Positions 1-8,755 are shown, counted from the first letter of the stretch. The stretch is 64,000 nucleotides of DNA from JBCCBV01 sp039033855 (GCA_039033855.1 JBCCBV010000001.1:248001-312000); one strand, 5' to 3'. Translations and numbers: made by a program. The notes: a model not told the origin generated them from the letters alone.

Positions 1-414
1 GAGGTGCTCGGCCTGCCCGAAGCCATCGTCTGGCGCCACCCGTTCCCCGGGCCCGGCCTGGCGGTGCGCGTGCTGGGCGAAGTGACCCGGCCCCAGCTCG
101 ACCTGCTGCGCGAGGCCGACGAGATCCTGCTCGAAGAAATCGTGGCCAACCAGCTCTACCGGCGGACGGCGCAGGTCTTCGCCGTGCTGCTGCCGGTGAA
201 GTCGGTCGGCGTGATGGGCGACGGGCGCACGCACGAGCAGGTCGTGGCGATCCGCGCGGTGGAGTCGCAAGACTTTATGACCGCCGACTGGGCCCGCATC
301 CCCTACGACGTGCTGGCGACGATCTCGAACCGGATCATCAACGAGGTGCCGGGCGTGAACCGCGTGGTGTACGACATCTCCAGCAAGCCGCCGGCCACGA
401 TCGAATGGGAGTAG
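1..414 (+). CDS. guaA: GMP synthase, C-terminal part (5' end outside window)
   Basis: This is the last 137 residues of glutamine-hydrolysing GMP synthase, which aminates XMP to GMP in purine synthesis. The frame is open from the first base. The visible part is the C-terminal dimerisation domain. It carries the conserved stretch WRHPFPGPGLAVR near its start, the block KSVGVMGDGRTH, and the usual family ending KPPATIEWE, so the gene is complete at its 3' end. The glutaminase and ATP pyrophosphatase domains lie upstream of the window. The next gene follows within a few bases, suggesting cotranscription. Identification is secure; only the start is missing. Confidence 0.97.
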   Translation, partial: EVLGLPEAIVWRHPFPGPGLAVRVLGEVTRPQLDLLREADEILLEEIVANQLYRRTAQVFAVLLPVKSVGVMGDGRTHEQVVAIRAVESQDFMTADWARIPYDVLATISNRIINEVPGVNRVVYDISSKPPATIEWE

Positions 415-416
415 CC

Positions 417-1457
417 ATGCCCGGGGTAGTTTCAGGCCGTGGCGTCGGTGGGACGTGGTGCGCTTTCCTATCGGCGTGCCTGGCGATCGGGCTGGTGTGG
501 CTCGGCGGCTGCGCCGCGGGGTCGGGCGCCGCCCCGGCCGACCGGCCGCCGGGGTTATCGCTCGATGCGCCTTCCGCCTGGCCCGAGCGCATCGACATCC
601 CGCTTGAGGAGCACCACGGGTACCTGTTCCTTCCGGTGTGGATCGACGGCAAGACCGCGGGCATGTTCCTGCTGGACACCGGCGCATCGCTGGACGTGGT
701 GGCGACCGGCGTCGCGGGACGGCTGCGCCTGCCCGAGTCCGGGCGCGAGGGCGAGGCCGTCGGCGTGGGGGGCACCGCTTCGTTCGGCTATCGCCACGCC
801 GAGTCGATGCGCTTCGGGCCGTTCGACACCGGGCCGAAAGAGATCGCCGCGGTCGACCTGCAGGCGCTGTCCCGGCGGACAGGCTTTACCGTGGCCGGCA
901 TCCTGGGGTTCCGGACGATGTCGTCGGCGCCGTTCACCATCGACTACGCCGGGCCCACGCTGACGCTGTATCGGCCGGACCGATTCGTGGCGCCCGATTC
1001 TCCCTATGTGACTTACCGCCGGTTGGGCGGCGTGTCCGCGGTCACCGCCGAGGTCGGCCGCGGACGGGCGGTCTGGATGATCCTCGACACCGGCGACGCC
1101 GGCGCCACCACCATCACGTCCAAGGCGCTCGAACAATGGCCTGAACTCTTGGCCGAGGGCGCGGGCATCGGCCAGGGACGCTCGCAAGGCGTCGGCGGCA
1201 CGGTGACCACGCGCGACACCTGGCTGCGCGAGCTGCGGGTCGGGCGGGTGATCTTCCCCGAACTCGAGGTCAGCTTCGAGCCCTTGGCGGCGCAGCTCGA
1301 CCGGCTGCCCACGCCGACCGGGCGCATTGGCGGCGACGTGCTGCGCCGGGTACGGCTGACGTTCGACCCGCGCAACCGCCGGGTGTATTTCGAGCCCCGC
1401 CGGTCTCGCACAAGCGCGGAGGTTCCCGCCCAAGCGCTCCCGGGGGCAACTCCGTGA
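417..1457 (+). CDS. Lipoprotein with two retropepsin-like aspartyl protease motifs
   Basis: A 346-residue predicted lipoprotein. The hydrophobic segment at about residues 11-31 ends in a lipobox LGGC with Cys32 as the lipidation site. Two DTG motifs follow, FLLDTGAS at about 85-91 and MILDTGDAG at about 221-229, each in the hydrophobic-hydrophobic-DTG context of clan AA aspartyl proteases. A single chain with two such motifs is a pseudo-dimer, as in pepsin-like and bacterial retropepsin-like families. The ATG at 417 was chosen because GGGAG lies just upstream; an in-frame ATG at 405 is possible. The stop overlaps the start of the next gene as GTGA, so translation is probably coupled. The substrate cannot be told from sequence. 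Confidence 0.75.
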   Translation: MPGVVSGRGVGGTWCAFLSACLAIGLVWLGGCAAGSGAAPADRPPGLSLDAPSAWPERIDIPLEEHHGYLFLPVWIDGKTAGMFLLDTGASLDVVATGVAGRLRLPESGREGEAVGVGGTASFGYRHAESMRFGPFDTGPKEIAAVDLQALSRRTGFTVAGILGFRTMSSAPFTIDYAGPTLTLYRPDRFVAPDSPYVTYRRLGGVSAVTAEVGRGRAVWMILDTGDAGATTITSKALEQWPELLAEGAGIGQGRSQGVGGTVTTRDTWLRELRVGRVIFPELEVSFEPLAAQLDRLPTPTGRIGGDVLRRVRLTFDPRNRRVYFEPRRSRTSAEVPAQALPGATP

Positions 1458-2500
1458 ACGCCGACACGCAGGCCGAGCAGGTCGCCACGCTGATCGTGGG
1501 CGCCGGGCCGATCGGGCTCGAACTGGCGGTCGTGCTCCACGCGATGGGCGAGCCGTACGTGCTGATCGACGCCGGGCAGATCGGCGCCACCGTGGCGTGG
1601 TACCCCCGGCAGGCAACGTTCTTTTCTTCGCCAGAGCGAATCGCCATCGCCGGCATGCCGCTGGTGACGCCCGACCAGTCCAAGGCCACGCGCGAGGGGT
1701 ACCTGGCCTACCTGCGCGGCGTGGTGCAGCAGCACGGCCTGCCGGTGCGCACCTTCGAGCGGGTGGAGTCGATCGCCCGAGAAACGCAAGGTTTTTCGGC
1801 GCAAACCGACAAACAGGCTTACCGCGCCGAGCGCGTGGTGCTGGCCATCGGCGACATGCACGCCCCGCGCCGGCTGGGCGTCCCGGGCGAAGACCTGCCG
1901 CACGTTTCGCATTACTTCGTCGAACCGCACCCGTACTTCCGGCGGAAGCTCCTGGTGGTCGGCGGGCGCAACTCCGCGGCCGAGGCGGCGCTGCGGTGTT
2001 ACCACGCCGGAGCGCACGTGTCGCTCTGCTACCGCGGAGACTCGCTGGGCGACAACGGCATCAAGTACTGGCTCCTGCCGGAGCTGATGAGTTTGATCAA
2101 GCACAAGCGCATCGACTTCTACCCGGGCGCTGCGCCCCAGCGCATCGAACCCGGGCGGGTCTTGCTTGGTTCGGGCCCTTCGGATACGCAGTGGGTCGAC
2201 GCCGACGACGTGCTGCTGATGATCGGCTACGAGCAGGACAAGACGCTGTTCGAGCAGGCCGGCGTGACGCTGCAAGGCGAAAACCGTGCGCCGCGTTTCG
2301 ACAAGGCCACGATGATGACCGACACGCCCGGGCTGTATGTGGCCGGCACCGCGGCGGCGGGCACGCAGCAGAAGTTCAGGCTGTTCATCGAGAACTGCCA
2401 CGACCACGTGGCCCGGATCGCGCGTTCGATCACCGGGCGCGAGCCGCCGACGGGGCTCATCAACACGGCCGCCAGGACGTTCGGCCTGCCCGAAAGCTGA
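1454..2500 (+). CDS. YpdA-like FAD/NAD(P)-dependent disulfide reductase
   Basis: A 348-residue flavoprotein of the thioredoxin-reductase-like superfamily. It has the FAD-binding GAGPIG motif at residues 16-21 and a second Rossmann motif GGRNSA at about 170-175. The segment FFSSPERI at about 56-63 is typical of YpdA, the putative bacillithiol disulfide reductase. A late block, TDTPGLYVAGTAA, closes the FAD site. There is no CxxC redox pair, as expected for YpdA. Known YpdA reduces oxidised bacillithiol with NADPH; whether this organism makes bacillithiol is not shown here. Translation starts at GTG inside the stop of the preceding protease gene. Confidence 0.82.
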   Translation: MNADTQAEQVATLIVGAGPIGLELAVVLHAMGEPYVLIDAGQIGATVAWYPRQATFFSSPERIAIAGMPLVTPDQSKATREGYLAYLRGVVQQHGLPVRTFERVESIARETQGFSAQTDKQAYRAERVVLAIGDMHAPRRLGVPGEDLPHVSHYFVEPHPYFRRKLLVVGGRNSAAEAALRCYHAGAHVSLCYRGDSLGDNGIKYWLLPELMSLIKHKRIDFYPGAAPQRIEPGRVLLGSGPSDTQWVDADDVLLMIGYEQDKTLFEQAGVTLQGENRAPRFDKATMMTDTPGLYVAGTAAAGTQQKFRLFIENCHDHVARIARSITGREPPTGLINTAARTFGLPES

Positions 2501-2533
2501 CGGGTTGGCCAGTGGCTTTGTCGATGGTCGGAA

Positions 2534-3634
2534 TCATCGCGCATTCACGCCCAGGTAGCGCACCAAGTCGAGGGCTTCGCCTCGCGACCACCGCTTGAGT
2601 GCGGGGCTGAACGCCCAGGGCGCCTGTACGGCCAGGTGGGTTTGCGTCAGGCCCAGGGCTCGCCGTACCTGTTCCACCAGTTGGTCGATCCCTTGGCCGG
2701 TCTTGGCGGAGAGGGCAAGCGGCGTGTCGATGCTCCCGCCGAGGCGAGAGTCGGCGTCGGTCTCTTGCGGAGTCAGGAAGCCGGGGTCGAGGTCGGTTTT
2801 GTTGCGCACCCAGAGCACAATCGCGTCTGGGCTTGGTGTGAAGTCCGGCCAGCGGTCGCGGTCGCCCAGCACCACCACGACATCGGCCTGCGCCACGACC
2901 GGCCGGGTGGCGGCGAGCGCGGCTTGTTCCACCCGGCCGGCGTCGCGGCGGAGCCCGGGCGTGTCGATCCATCGGACCACCACGCCTTGGTGATCGATGT
3001 CGAGTTCCAGGCGGTCGCGCGTGGCACCGGGCGCCGGGTCCACGATGGCGGCCTTTCGGCCGGCGAGCCGGTTGAGCAGCGTCGACTTCCCCGCGTTGGG
3101 AACGCCGACGAGCGCCACGATCGCCGGGGTCAGCAGACGGTCGAGGTTGCGATTGGCGAAGACCGATTCGCGCAACGCCCCGGGCGCCGTAGACCCGTCT
3201 CGCAACGCGTTGCGCCATGCGTCGGGTTGCCCTGAGAGCACGTCGATCGCGGCCGGGCTGGCGGCGGCGACCAGCGCTGCGCAAAGATCTTGCTCGATCG
3301 GGCCAGCGGCCTCGGGAAAGCGTTCGCTGGAGGCCAGCGCCGCGGGCCGTGCGCCGAGACGGGTTAGCGCTTGTTCGACAGCGAGCACGATCTGCGGGCC
3401 GCCGTGCGGGTTGAGTTGCACAACGCCGCCGGGCAACGTGGCGATCAGCCCGTCGTCGATGCCGGCGAAATCGGCGCGACAGACGCCGCCTTCCTCTGGC
3501 ACGTTCGCGCCCGTGAGCGCTGCGCAGACCTCGACGGCGCCCGGCCCGGCCACGTGGATGAGCGCCACGCCGCCCGGCCTGCGCGGGGTCATGGTCTCAA
3601 ACGTCGCGACCGAAGACAGGGGCGCCCGCGTCAT
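2534..3634 (-). CDS. MnmE-like (TrmE) GTPase, shortened and lacking the C-terminal Cys motif
   Basis: A 366-residue protein related to the tRNA modification GTPase MnmE, which with MnmG modifies wobble uridine. The N-terminal region (about 1-118) follows the TrmE N-domain, with LNPHGGP in place of the usual CHGGP. The G domain is intact: GVPNAGKS at 177-184, GATRD at 203-207, DTPG at 224-227 and NKTD at 278-281. MnmE is normally about 450 residues and ends in a C-(I/L)-G-K motif whose Cys is needed for catalysis; this one ends in YLGVNAR without it. The usual PGEFT motif of the N-domain junction is also absent. It may be a divergent MnmE or a paralogue with another role. The ATG overlaps the stop of the upstream membrane protein gene by 4 bases. 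Confidence 0.78.
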   Translation of the reverse strand: MTRAPLSSVATFETMTPRRPGGVALIHVAGPGAVEVCAALTGANVPEEGGVCRADFAGIDDGLIATLPGGVVQLNPHGGPQIVLAVEQALTRLGARPAALASSERFPEAAGPIEQDLCAALVAAASPAAIDVLSGQPDAWRNALRDGSTAPGALRESVFANRNLDRLLTPAIVALVGVPNAGKSTLLNRLAGRKAAIVDPAPGATRDRLELDIDHQGVVVRWIDTPGLRRDAGRVEQAALAATRPVVAQADVVVVLGDRDRWPDFTPSPDAIVLWVRNKTDLDPGFLTPQETDADSRLGGSIDTPLALSAKTGQGIDQLVEQVRRALGLTQTHLAVQAPWAFSPALKRWSRGEALDLVRYLGVNAR

Positions 3635-4062
3635 GGCGCAGCGTGCGGACGGGTTGCGGCGACATCGCGGCTCGGCGGATCGCTGGCGACCGGAAGCCTT
3701 GGCCTGGCCCGCAGCCAACCGACCCACGCCGGCAGCATGGCGGGCCACATCACAGCGCCAAACTTGCCGGCCGACCACGTCACCAAAGCGAGCGAGGCGA
3801 GGCACCCCACGCCGTGCAGGACCAGCCCGTACGCGGCTTGCGGCGGTGCGACGTGTCCCTCGCGCCAACCACGCTTGTAGGTCTGGGTCGCGGCGGCGGC
3901 GCCGAATAGCACCAGCGCCAGCGCGGCACCGTAGGTCGCGATCGCCCGGGTGCGCGCTTCGGGTGCGTCGAGGTTGCCCGCGGTGTGGGTTAGCGCGAAC
4001 GCGGTGACGCCGAGCATCAGCGCCGCGATCGCATACCAAACCAGTGTGCGCCGGCGGGTCAC
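3631..4062 (-). CDS. Small multi-pass membrane protein
   Basis: A 143-residue protein with about four hydrophobic segments, near residues 8-28, 38-60, 73-94 and 99-118, and an Arg/Pro-rich C-terminal tail. No family was recognised and there are no catalytic motifs. Its GTG start overlaps the stop of coaX by 4 bases, and its stop overlaps the start of the MnmE-like gene by 4 bases. The three genes therefore look translationally coupled. Function unknown. Confidence 0.7.
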   Translation of the reverse strand: MTRRRTLVWYAIAALMLGVTAFALTHTAGNLDAPEARTRAIATYGAALALVLFGAAAATQTYKRGWREGHVAPPQAAYGLVLHGVGCLASLALVTWSAGKFGAVMWPAMLPAWVGWLRARPRLPVASDPPSRDVAATRPHAAP

Positions 4063-4850
4063 GAATCGGCCTCGTCGCGCGCGGCGCACGCCGTGCGGTG
4101 CGTGATCTGCATGCCCAGGAGCGTGAGGTCTGCGGCCAGGCGATCGACGAGTTCCCAGTCCTGCATGACGGCCTCGGCGTCGCCGCCAGTGGCCACGACC
4201 ATGGGGAACTGGCCAGACGTTTCGGCGAAGGCCTCGACCATCGTGGAGATCAGGCCACGGACGCCGTGATACACGCCCGAGCGCATGGCCTCGACGGTGT
4301 TGTGGCCGATGGGTTCTTTGGGCGGCTCGAACGCGAGCGTCGGCAGGTGCGGCAGTCGCTTGGCCATGGCGTCGAGTTGCAGACCGACGCCGGGCGCGAT
4401 GACCCCGCCGTGAAACGTGCCGGCGCCGTCGACAAAGTCCACGGTCACCGCGGTGCCAAGGTCCACCACGGCGCAAGCGACCTTGAGCCCATCGAACGCG
4501 GCGGCAGCGTTGAGCAGCCGGTCTTCGCCGGGCAGCGCTTCGGAGTCGAGCTGACGGCCGACAGGCACGGGCAGGTCGCGCTCGACCCGGGCGACGGGCC
4601 GCCCGGTGTGCTTGGCCAGGGCCTTTTCGACGGCGGCTTCGCGCGCCGGGTTGACCGAAGCCATCAGCACCGCGGGCTCAAGATCGGAACTCAAAGCCCA
4701 GGGCTCGACGAGGGATTGCACGGCCGCCTCGAACGCCGAGGCGTCTTCCACGTCCACGGTTTGCGACGCGTCGAGCTTGCCGTCTTCGAACCGGCCGAGC
4801 CGTACACGCCGGTTGCCAACGCTGACCGCGAGCAGTGGGGGGAGCTTCAT
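4059..4850 (-). CDS. coaX: Type III pantothenate kinase
   Basis: A 263-residue CoaX, which phosphorylates pantothenate in the first step of coenzyme A synthesis. It belongs to the ASKHA-fold type III kinases. Motifs seen are the N-terminal phosphate loop, here VSVGNRRVRLG in place of the usual DIGNT form, the central DLGTAVTVDF motif, and GGVIAPGVGL. The ATG at 4850 is preferred over the GTG nine bases upstream because a TAACGT box ends exactly 7 bases before it, the layout seen at many starts here. It is the first gene of a coupled three-gene unit. The changed N-terminal loop is unusual, but the rest of the protein fits the family. Confidence 0.88.
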   Translation of the reverse strand: MKLPPLLAVSVGNRRVRLGRFEDGKLDASQTVDVEDASAFEAAVQSLVEPWALSSDLEPAVLMASVNPAREAAVEKALAKHTGRPVARVERDLPVPVGRQLDSEALPGEDRLLNAAAAFDGLKVACAVVDLGTAVTVDFVDGAGTFHGGVIAPGVGLQLDAMAKRLPHLPTLAFEPPKEPIGHNTVEAMRSGVYHGVRGLISTMVEAFAETSGQFPMVVATGGDAEAVMQDWELVDRLAADLTLLGMQITHRTACAARDEADS

Positions 4851-4857
4851 GCCGACC

Positions 4858-4863
4858 ACGTTA
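4858..4863 (-). promoter_or_regulatory. Candidate leaderless -10 box of coaX
   Basis: TAACGT on the minus strand, 7 bases before the coaX ATG. No Shine-Dalgarno sequence is present. It belongs to the window-wide TANNNT-N6-8-start pattern. Confidence 0.5.
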
Positions 4864-4899
4864 GCTCGGACGCACGCGCGTGGGCGAGCCGGGGGAAAC

Positions 4900-5577
4900 T
4901 CAGGGAGAAGCCGGGCCAGAGGGGTCGGCGGCGTCGGGGTCTTCGCCCAGCCACACGGCCCGCTGACGCACGGCGACCGAGGCGACCGAGCGCAGCAGCT
5001 CGCGGAACTGGCCAGGGTCGGTCTCGACCGGGACGGGCACCTTGAACAGCAGCGTGGAGCGGCCGTTCTCGTCGGTGCGCAGGGCCCACCCGCCGTGGAT
5101 CAGGTTGAGGTTTTGCGCCAGGGCCTGGTCGGTAAATCCGGGGTCGATGGGGCCGTCCTGGCTGATCGACGCGGCGAACATCGCCCGGTAGCTGCGGCCG
5201 ACAAACTCGGCCCGGCGGGAGGTCACAAACACCGGGAGCACGCGGTCGGAATCGGCGCTCAGCCGGACGGGCACCACCACGTCGCCGTTGGCCAGGGCCT
5301 GATAGTTGAGGTCGGCAGCGAGGAGGGTCTGGACCAGGTCGGGGTCGATGTTGGCGGGCTGGGTGGCCGGGGCGGCGGCGTCCGTGGCCGTATCGGAGAC
5401 GGCGTCTGCGCTTTCCACGGCTTCGGCGGCGTCCTGAGCCCAGCTCGATGTGGGCAGACCTGCGGCCAGGGCAAACGCCGTGCACACCAGCGAGCGGAAC
5501 GCGGAGCGGCGACGTAGGGATCTGGCGCGAGTGCAGAACAGGGTCAGAGCGGCAAACGGGCGTGGGGTCATGGGCAT
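4900..5577 (-). CDS. Exported protein of unknown function
   Basis: A 225-residue protein with a long N-terminal signal peptide: Arg-rich to about residue 32, hydrophobic to about 45, then a likely cleavage near SSWAQD. An Ala/Thr/Asp-rich linker follows. The folded region (about 75-205) contains DLNYQALANGDVVVPVRL and ends in ELLRSVASVAVRQRA. This resembles the alpha/beta pattern of small YbjN or type III chaperone-like domains, but that match is weak. Start alternatives are ATG at 5577 and ATG at 5571. It lies about 50 bases upstream of the coaX unit on the same strand. Confidence 0.65.
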   Translation of the reverse strand: MPMTPRPFAALTLFCTRARSLRRRSAFRSLVCTAFALAAGLPTSSWAQDAAEAVESADAVSDTATDAAAPATQPANIDPDLVQTLLAADLNYQALANGDVVVPVRLSADSDRVLPVFVTSRRAEFVGRSYRAMFAASISQDGPIDPGFTDQALAQNLNLIHGGWALRTDENGRSTLLFKVPVPVETDPGQFRELLRSVASVAVRQRAVWLGEDPDAADPSGPASP

Positions 5578-5653
5578 CGCTTTGGGTACGGATAAAGAGG
5601 CCGGCGGGTTCGCCGTGTCGTCGTGTGACCCGATCCTACCCCGTCGCGGGCCG

Positions 5654-7669
5654 TTAGCCCTTGGCCTGGGCCGCCAGCCGCTCGACGATGCTCTGGTCTT
5701 CGAGCGTGGTGACGTCCTGGGTGATCTCGCGCCCGGCGGCGATGTCGCGCAGCAGGCGTCGCATGATCTTGCCCGACCGGGTTTTCGGCAGCGCGTCGGT
5801 CAGCACGACCTTGTCGGGCTTGGAGATCGGGCCCATCTCGCCGCCGACGTGGTCGCGGAGTTCCGAAGCGAGCTCGTCGTCGAAGCCTTCGGCCTCGGCC
5901 CCGCCGCCGCGGAGGATGCAGAACGCCGCGATGCCGTTGCCCTTGACGTCGTGGGGGAAGCCGACCACGGCCGCTTCGGCCACACGCGGGTGGCTGACCA
6001 AGGCCGACTCGACCTCCATGGTGCCGATGTTGTGTCCGGCGACGACGATCACGTCGTCGATGCGTCCCATGATCCAGACGTTGCCGTGCTCGTCGATGCG
6101 GGCGCCGTCGGCCGGGCAGTACATGCCGGGCACCTTGCTCCAGTAGGTTTCGACGAAGCGGTCGCGGTCGCCGTAGATCCCGCGCAGCATGCCGGGCCAG
6201 GGCTTGCGGATGACCAGGACGCCGCCCTGATTCACGCCGACCTCGTGGCCGTCGGAATCGACCACGGCCGCATCGACGCCCAGGCAAGGCGTGGTGCAGG
6301 AGCCGGGCGTGGTGACGGTGACGGCCGGCTTAGGCGAGAGCATGTGCCCGCCGGTTTCGGTCTGCCACCAGGTGTCGACGATCGGGCAGCGGTCGCCGCC
6401 GATGACCTTGCGATACCACATCCAGGCTTCCGGGTTAATCGGCTCGCCCACGGTGCCCAGCAGTCGAATAGACGACAGGTCATGCTTGGCGGGGTGTTCG
6501 TCGCCGGCCTTCATGAAGGCGCGGATGGCGGTGGGCGCGGTGTAGAACTGCGTGACCTTGTGGCGGGCGACCATGTCCCACAGCCGGTCGGGCCCGGGGA
6601 AGTTGGGGGCGCCCTCGTACATCACCGTGGGTACGCGGTTGGGCAGGATGCCGTAGAGGATGTACGAGTGCCCGGTGATCCAACCGAGGTCGGCGGTGCA
6701 CCAGTACACGTCGTTCGAAGGTTTTCCGGGGGCGGGGGCTCCGGGCTTGAGGTCGAAGCTGATGCGTGCCGTGAGCTGCGTGTAGAGCAGGTACCCCGCG
6801 GTGGTGTGCATGATGCCCTTGGGCTTTCCGGTCGACCCCGAGGTGTACAGGATGAACAGCAGGTCTTCGCTGTCCATCGGCTCGCACGGGCAGTCGTCGG
6901 ACGCGTCGGCCATGAGGCCGGCCCAGTCGTGGTCGCGCCCCGGTTGCATGGCGATTTCGTTGCCGCAGTGTTTGAGCACCACGCAGTGCTCGACGCGGTC
7001 GGTCATCTGCATGGCCTGGTCGCAGTTGTCTTTCAAGGGCACGACCTTGCCGCGCCGCCAGCCGCCGTCGGCGGTGATGAGCACCTTGCTGTTTCCGTCT
7101 TCGACGCGGTCGCGGATGGCCTGGCTGGAGAACCCGCCGAAGATCACCGAGTGCGGCGCGCCGATGCGGGCGCAGGCCAGCATGGCGATCGCCAGCTCGG
7201 GCACCATGGGCATGTAGAGGGTGACCACGTCGCCCTTGGTCACCCCCAACTTCTTGAGAACGTTGGCGCACTTCGAGGCCTCGCGCTTCAGGTCGTTGTA
7301 GGTGAGCCTGCGCACCTCGGGGCCGCCGTCGCCAACCGGCTCGCCCTCCCACAGGATCGCGGTCTGGTCGCCGAGCCCATCGTCCACCTGCCGGTCCACC
7401 ACGTGCTGGCAGGCGTTGAGCTTTCCGCCGACGAACCACTTGGCGTCGGGGCAGTCCCACTCGAGGACCTTGTCGTAGGGCTTGATCCAGGTCAGCGACT
7501 CGGCCTGCTCGCCCCAGAAGCCCTCGGGGTCGTCGATGGACCGCTGATAGAGCGCCTCGAAGGCCGCGGGGTCGCCGTACTCCGCTTGGGCGACGAAGCT
7601 TTCCGGGGGCGGGAAGCGGCGCTGCTCTTGCAGGACGGATTCGATCGACGAGTCGGGTGCGGTGGACAT
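5654..7669 (-). CDS. acs: Acetyl-CoA synthetase (AMP-forming)
   Basis: A 671-residue acetate:CoA ligase that activates acetate to acetyl-CoA through acetyl-AMP. The length is normal for Acs (about 650). The adenylate-forming signature YTSGSTGKPKG is at 275-285. The C-terminal A10 motif KTRSGKIMRR contains the catalytic Lys634, which in other bacteria is switched off by reversible acetylation. The block WWQTETGGHML is also typical of Acs. The gene stands alone on the minus strand, with a TATAAC box about 44 bases upstream of the ATG and a perfect palindrome near the expected transcription start. Confidence 0.97.
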   Translation of the reverse strand: MSTAPDSSIESVLQEQRRFPPPESFVAQAEYGDPAAFEALYQRSIDDPEGFWGEQAESLTWIKPYDKVLEWDCPDAKWFVGGKLNACQHVVDRQVDDGLGDQTAILWEGEPVGDGGPEVRRLTYNDLKREASKCANVLKKLGVTKGDVVTLYMPMVPELAIAMLACARIGAPHSVIFGGFSSQAIRDRVEDGNSKVLITADGGWRRGKVVPLKDNCDQAMQMTDRVEHCVVLKHCGNEIAMQPGRDHDWAGLMADASDDCPCEPMDSEDLLFILYTSGSTGKPKGIMHTTAGYLLYTQLTARISFDLKPGAPAPGKPSNDVYWCTADLGWITGHSYILYGILPNRVPTVMYEGAPNFPGPDRLWDMVARHKVTQFYTAPTAIRAFMKAGDEHPAKHDLSSIRLLGTVGEPINPEAWMWYRKVIGGDRCPIVDTWWQTETGGHMLSPKPAVTVTTPGSCTTPCLGVDAAVVDSDGHEVGVNQGGVLVIRKPWPGMLRGIYGDRDRFVETYWSKVPGMYCPADGARIDEHGNVWIMGRIDDVIVVAGHNIGTMEVESALVSHPRVAEAAVVGFPHDVKGNGIAAFCILRGGGAEAEGFDDELASELRDHVGGEMGPISKPDKVVLTDALPKTRSGKIMRRLLRDIAAGREITQDVTTLEDQSIVERLAAQAKG

Positions 7670-7699
7670 GGGGCGTCTCGATGGAAAACAGGGGACGAT

Positions 7700-7718
7700 C
7701 GCTCGACCGAGCGTTATA
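7700..7718 (-). promoter_or_regulatory. acs promoter -10 and overlapping palindrome
   Basis: On the minus strand TATAAC (7718-7713) is followed directly by the perfect palindrome CGCTCG-GT-CGAGCG (7713-7700). The palindrome would lie at the transcription start, a position suited to a repressor or regulator site. No good -35 is visible. The 5' leader would be about 37 bases, without an evident Shine-Dalgarno sequence. Confidence 0.4.
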
Positions 7719-7839
7719 GAAGACGCAGGCTAAACCGGTGGCTCCGCGGGCTCAAGGCTTGCGCAGAAACCGGCCCGGCACGCGCGGGCGTGCATCGCGG
7801 CCGTGGCGGAAGGTAAACGACGGGGGCGCGATACCGGGC

Positions 7840-7845
7840 TACCTT
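7840..7845 (+). promoter_or_regulatory. Candidate leaderless -10 box of the NYN gene
   Basis: TACCTT ending 7 bases before the GTG at 7853, with no ribosome binding site between. This spacing decides the GTG over the overlapping TTG at 7850. Confidence 0.5.
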
Positions 7846-7852
7846 CCCCTTG

Positions 7853-8755
7853 GTGCTGCTGATCGACGCGTACAACGTGCTCCACGCCGACCCCCCGGCC
7901 GACCTGGCCGGGCTGGGTGAGCCCGGGCTCTGCCTGCTGCTGGACCGTTCGGGCTGGGCCCGCCGGGGGCGCCGGGTCGTGGTGGTTTGTGACGGGCTGC
8001 CCAAGCCGCATTCGCTGGATCCCGGCAGGCTGGAATCGGTGGAACTGCGGTTTTCCGGGGCGAGCCAGACCGCCGACGACGTCATCTCCGACTTGCTGGC
8101 CGCCGACTCGGCCGCCCGCCGGGCCACGGTGGTCAGCGACGACCGGCAGGTCCGGGCCGACGCCAAACGCCAAGGCGCCAAGCCGCTTGGCTGCGAAGCG
8201 TTCTTGATCCAACTCGCCAACCAGACCCTGCGCAAGTCGGCCGGTTTCGACCCCAAACGGGAACGGCCGGGCACCGCGCGGGGCAAACCGGGCGACGGCT
8301 CCATCGGCCCATGGGCCACGCAAGCCTGGCTGCGGGCCTTCGGCATCGACGCCAGCGACCCCGGGCTCAGGGCGCTCGACCCGGACACGAAAGCGCCGCA
8401 GCCGTCGCGTCTCGAACAGGCCAAGCAACCCCGCAAGGTGGAGCCCGCCGAGCCGCCCGACCCGCCCCGGCCGGCCGGCGAGGCCGCAGACGCCGGCTCA
8501 AACCCAGGGCCCACCCCACGAACCAAACGCAAGCCCAAGGGCCTCGACGCGTCGCTCGAAGCCGAAATGCTCGCCGCCGGTGCCGAAGCTCTGCCCACGG
8601 CCAACCGCTCGGCCGACCCGCTCGACGGGCTGGACCTGGTGCACCTCGAAGCCCTGTTCCGCGCACACCGCCTGGACGAGGCGCTCGAGCGCATCGACCG
8701 TGCCCTGCACGGCCTGCCCGCCCCGGAAGAACCCCGCAACCCGCCGACGAACTAG
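7853..8755 (+). CDS. YacP-like NYN domain (PIN-like nuclease) protein
   Basis: A 300-residue protein whose N-terminal 130 residues form an NYN domain of the YacP type. LLIDAYNVLHA carries the first acidic residue, VVVVCDG the second, and TVVSDDRQVR the third. YacP-like proteins (Rae1 in Bacillus) cleave mRNA associated with the ribosome. The C-terminal half is Pro/Ala/Lys-rich and probably disordered. It ends in a short helical segment LDLVHLEALFRAHRLDEALERI. The gene precedes the Tad locus on the same strand with a 50-base gap, but a functional link is not implied. Confidence 0.75.
   Translation: MLLIDAYNVLHADPPADLAGLGEPGLCLLLDRSGWARRGRRVVVVCDGLPKPHSLDPGRLESVELRFSGASQTADDVISDLLAADSAARRATVVSDDRQVRADAKRQGAKPLGCEAFLIQLANQTLRKSAGFDPKRERPGTARGKPGDGSIGPWATQAWLRAFGIDASDPGLRALDPDTKAPQPSRLEQAKQPRKVEPAEPPDPPRPAGEAADAGSNPGPTPRTKRKPKGLDASLEAEMLAAGAEALPTANRSADPLDGLDLVHLEALFRAHRLDEALERIDRALHGLPAPEEPRNPPTN

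Noticed and set aside
5450..7816. A 788-codon open frame on the plus strand opposite acs
   Set aside because: The minus strand is an unambiguous acetyl-CoA synthetase; the plus frame is a shadow.
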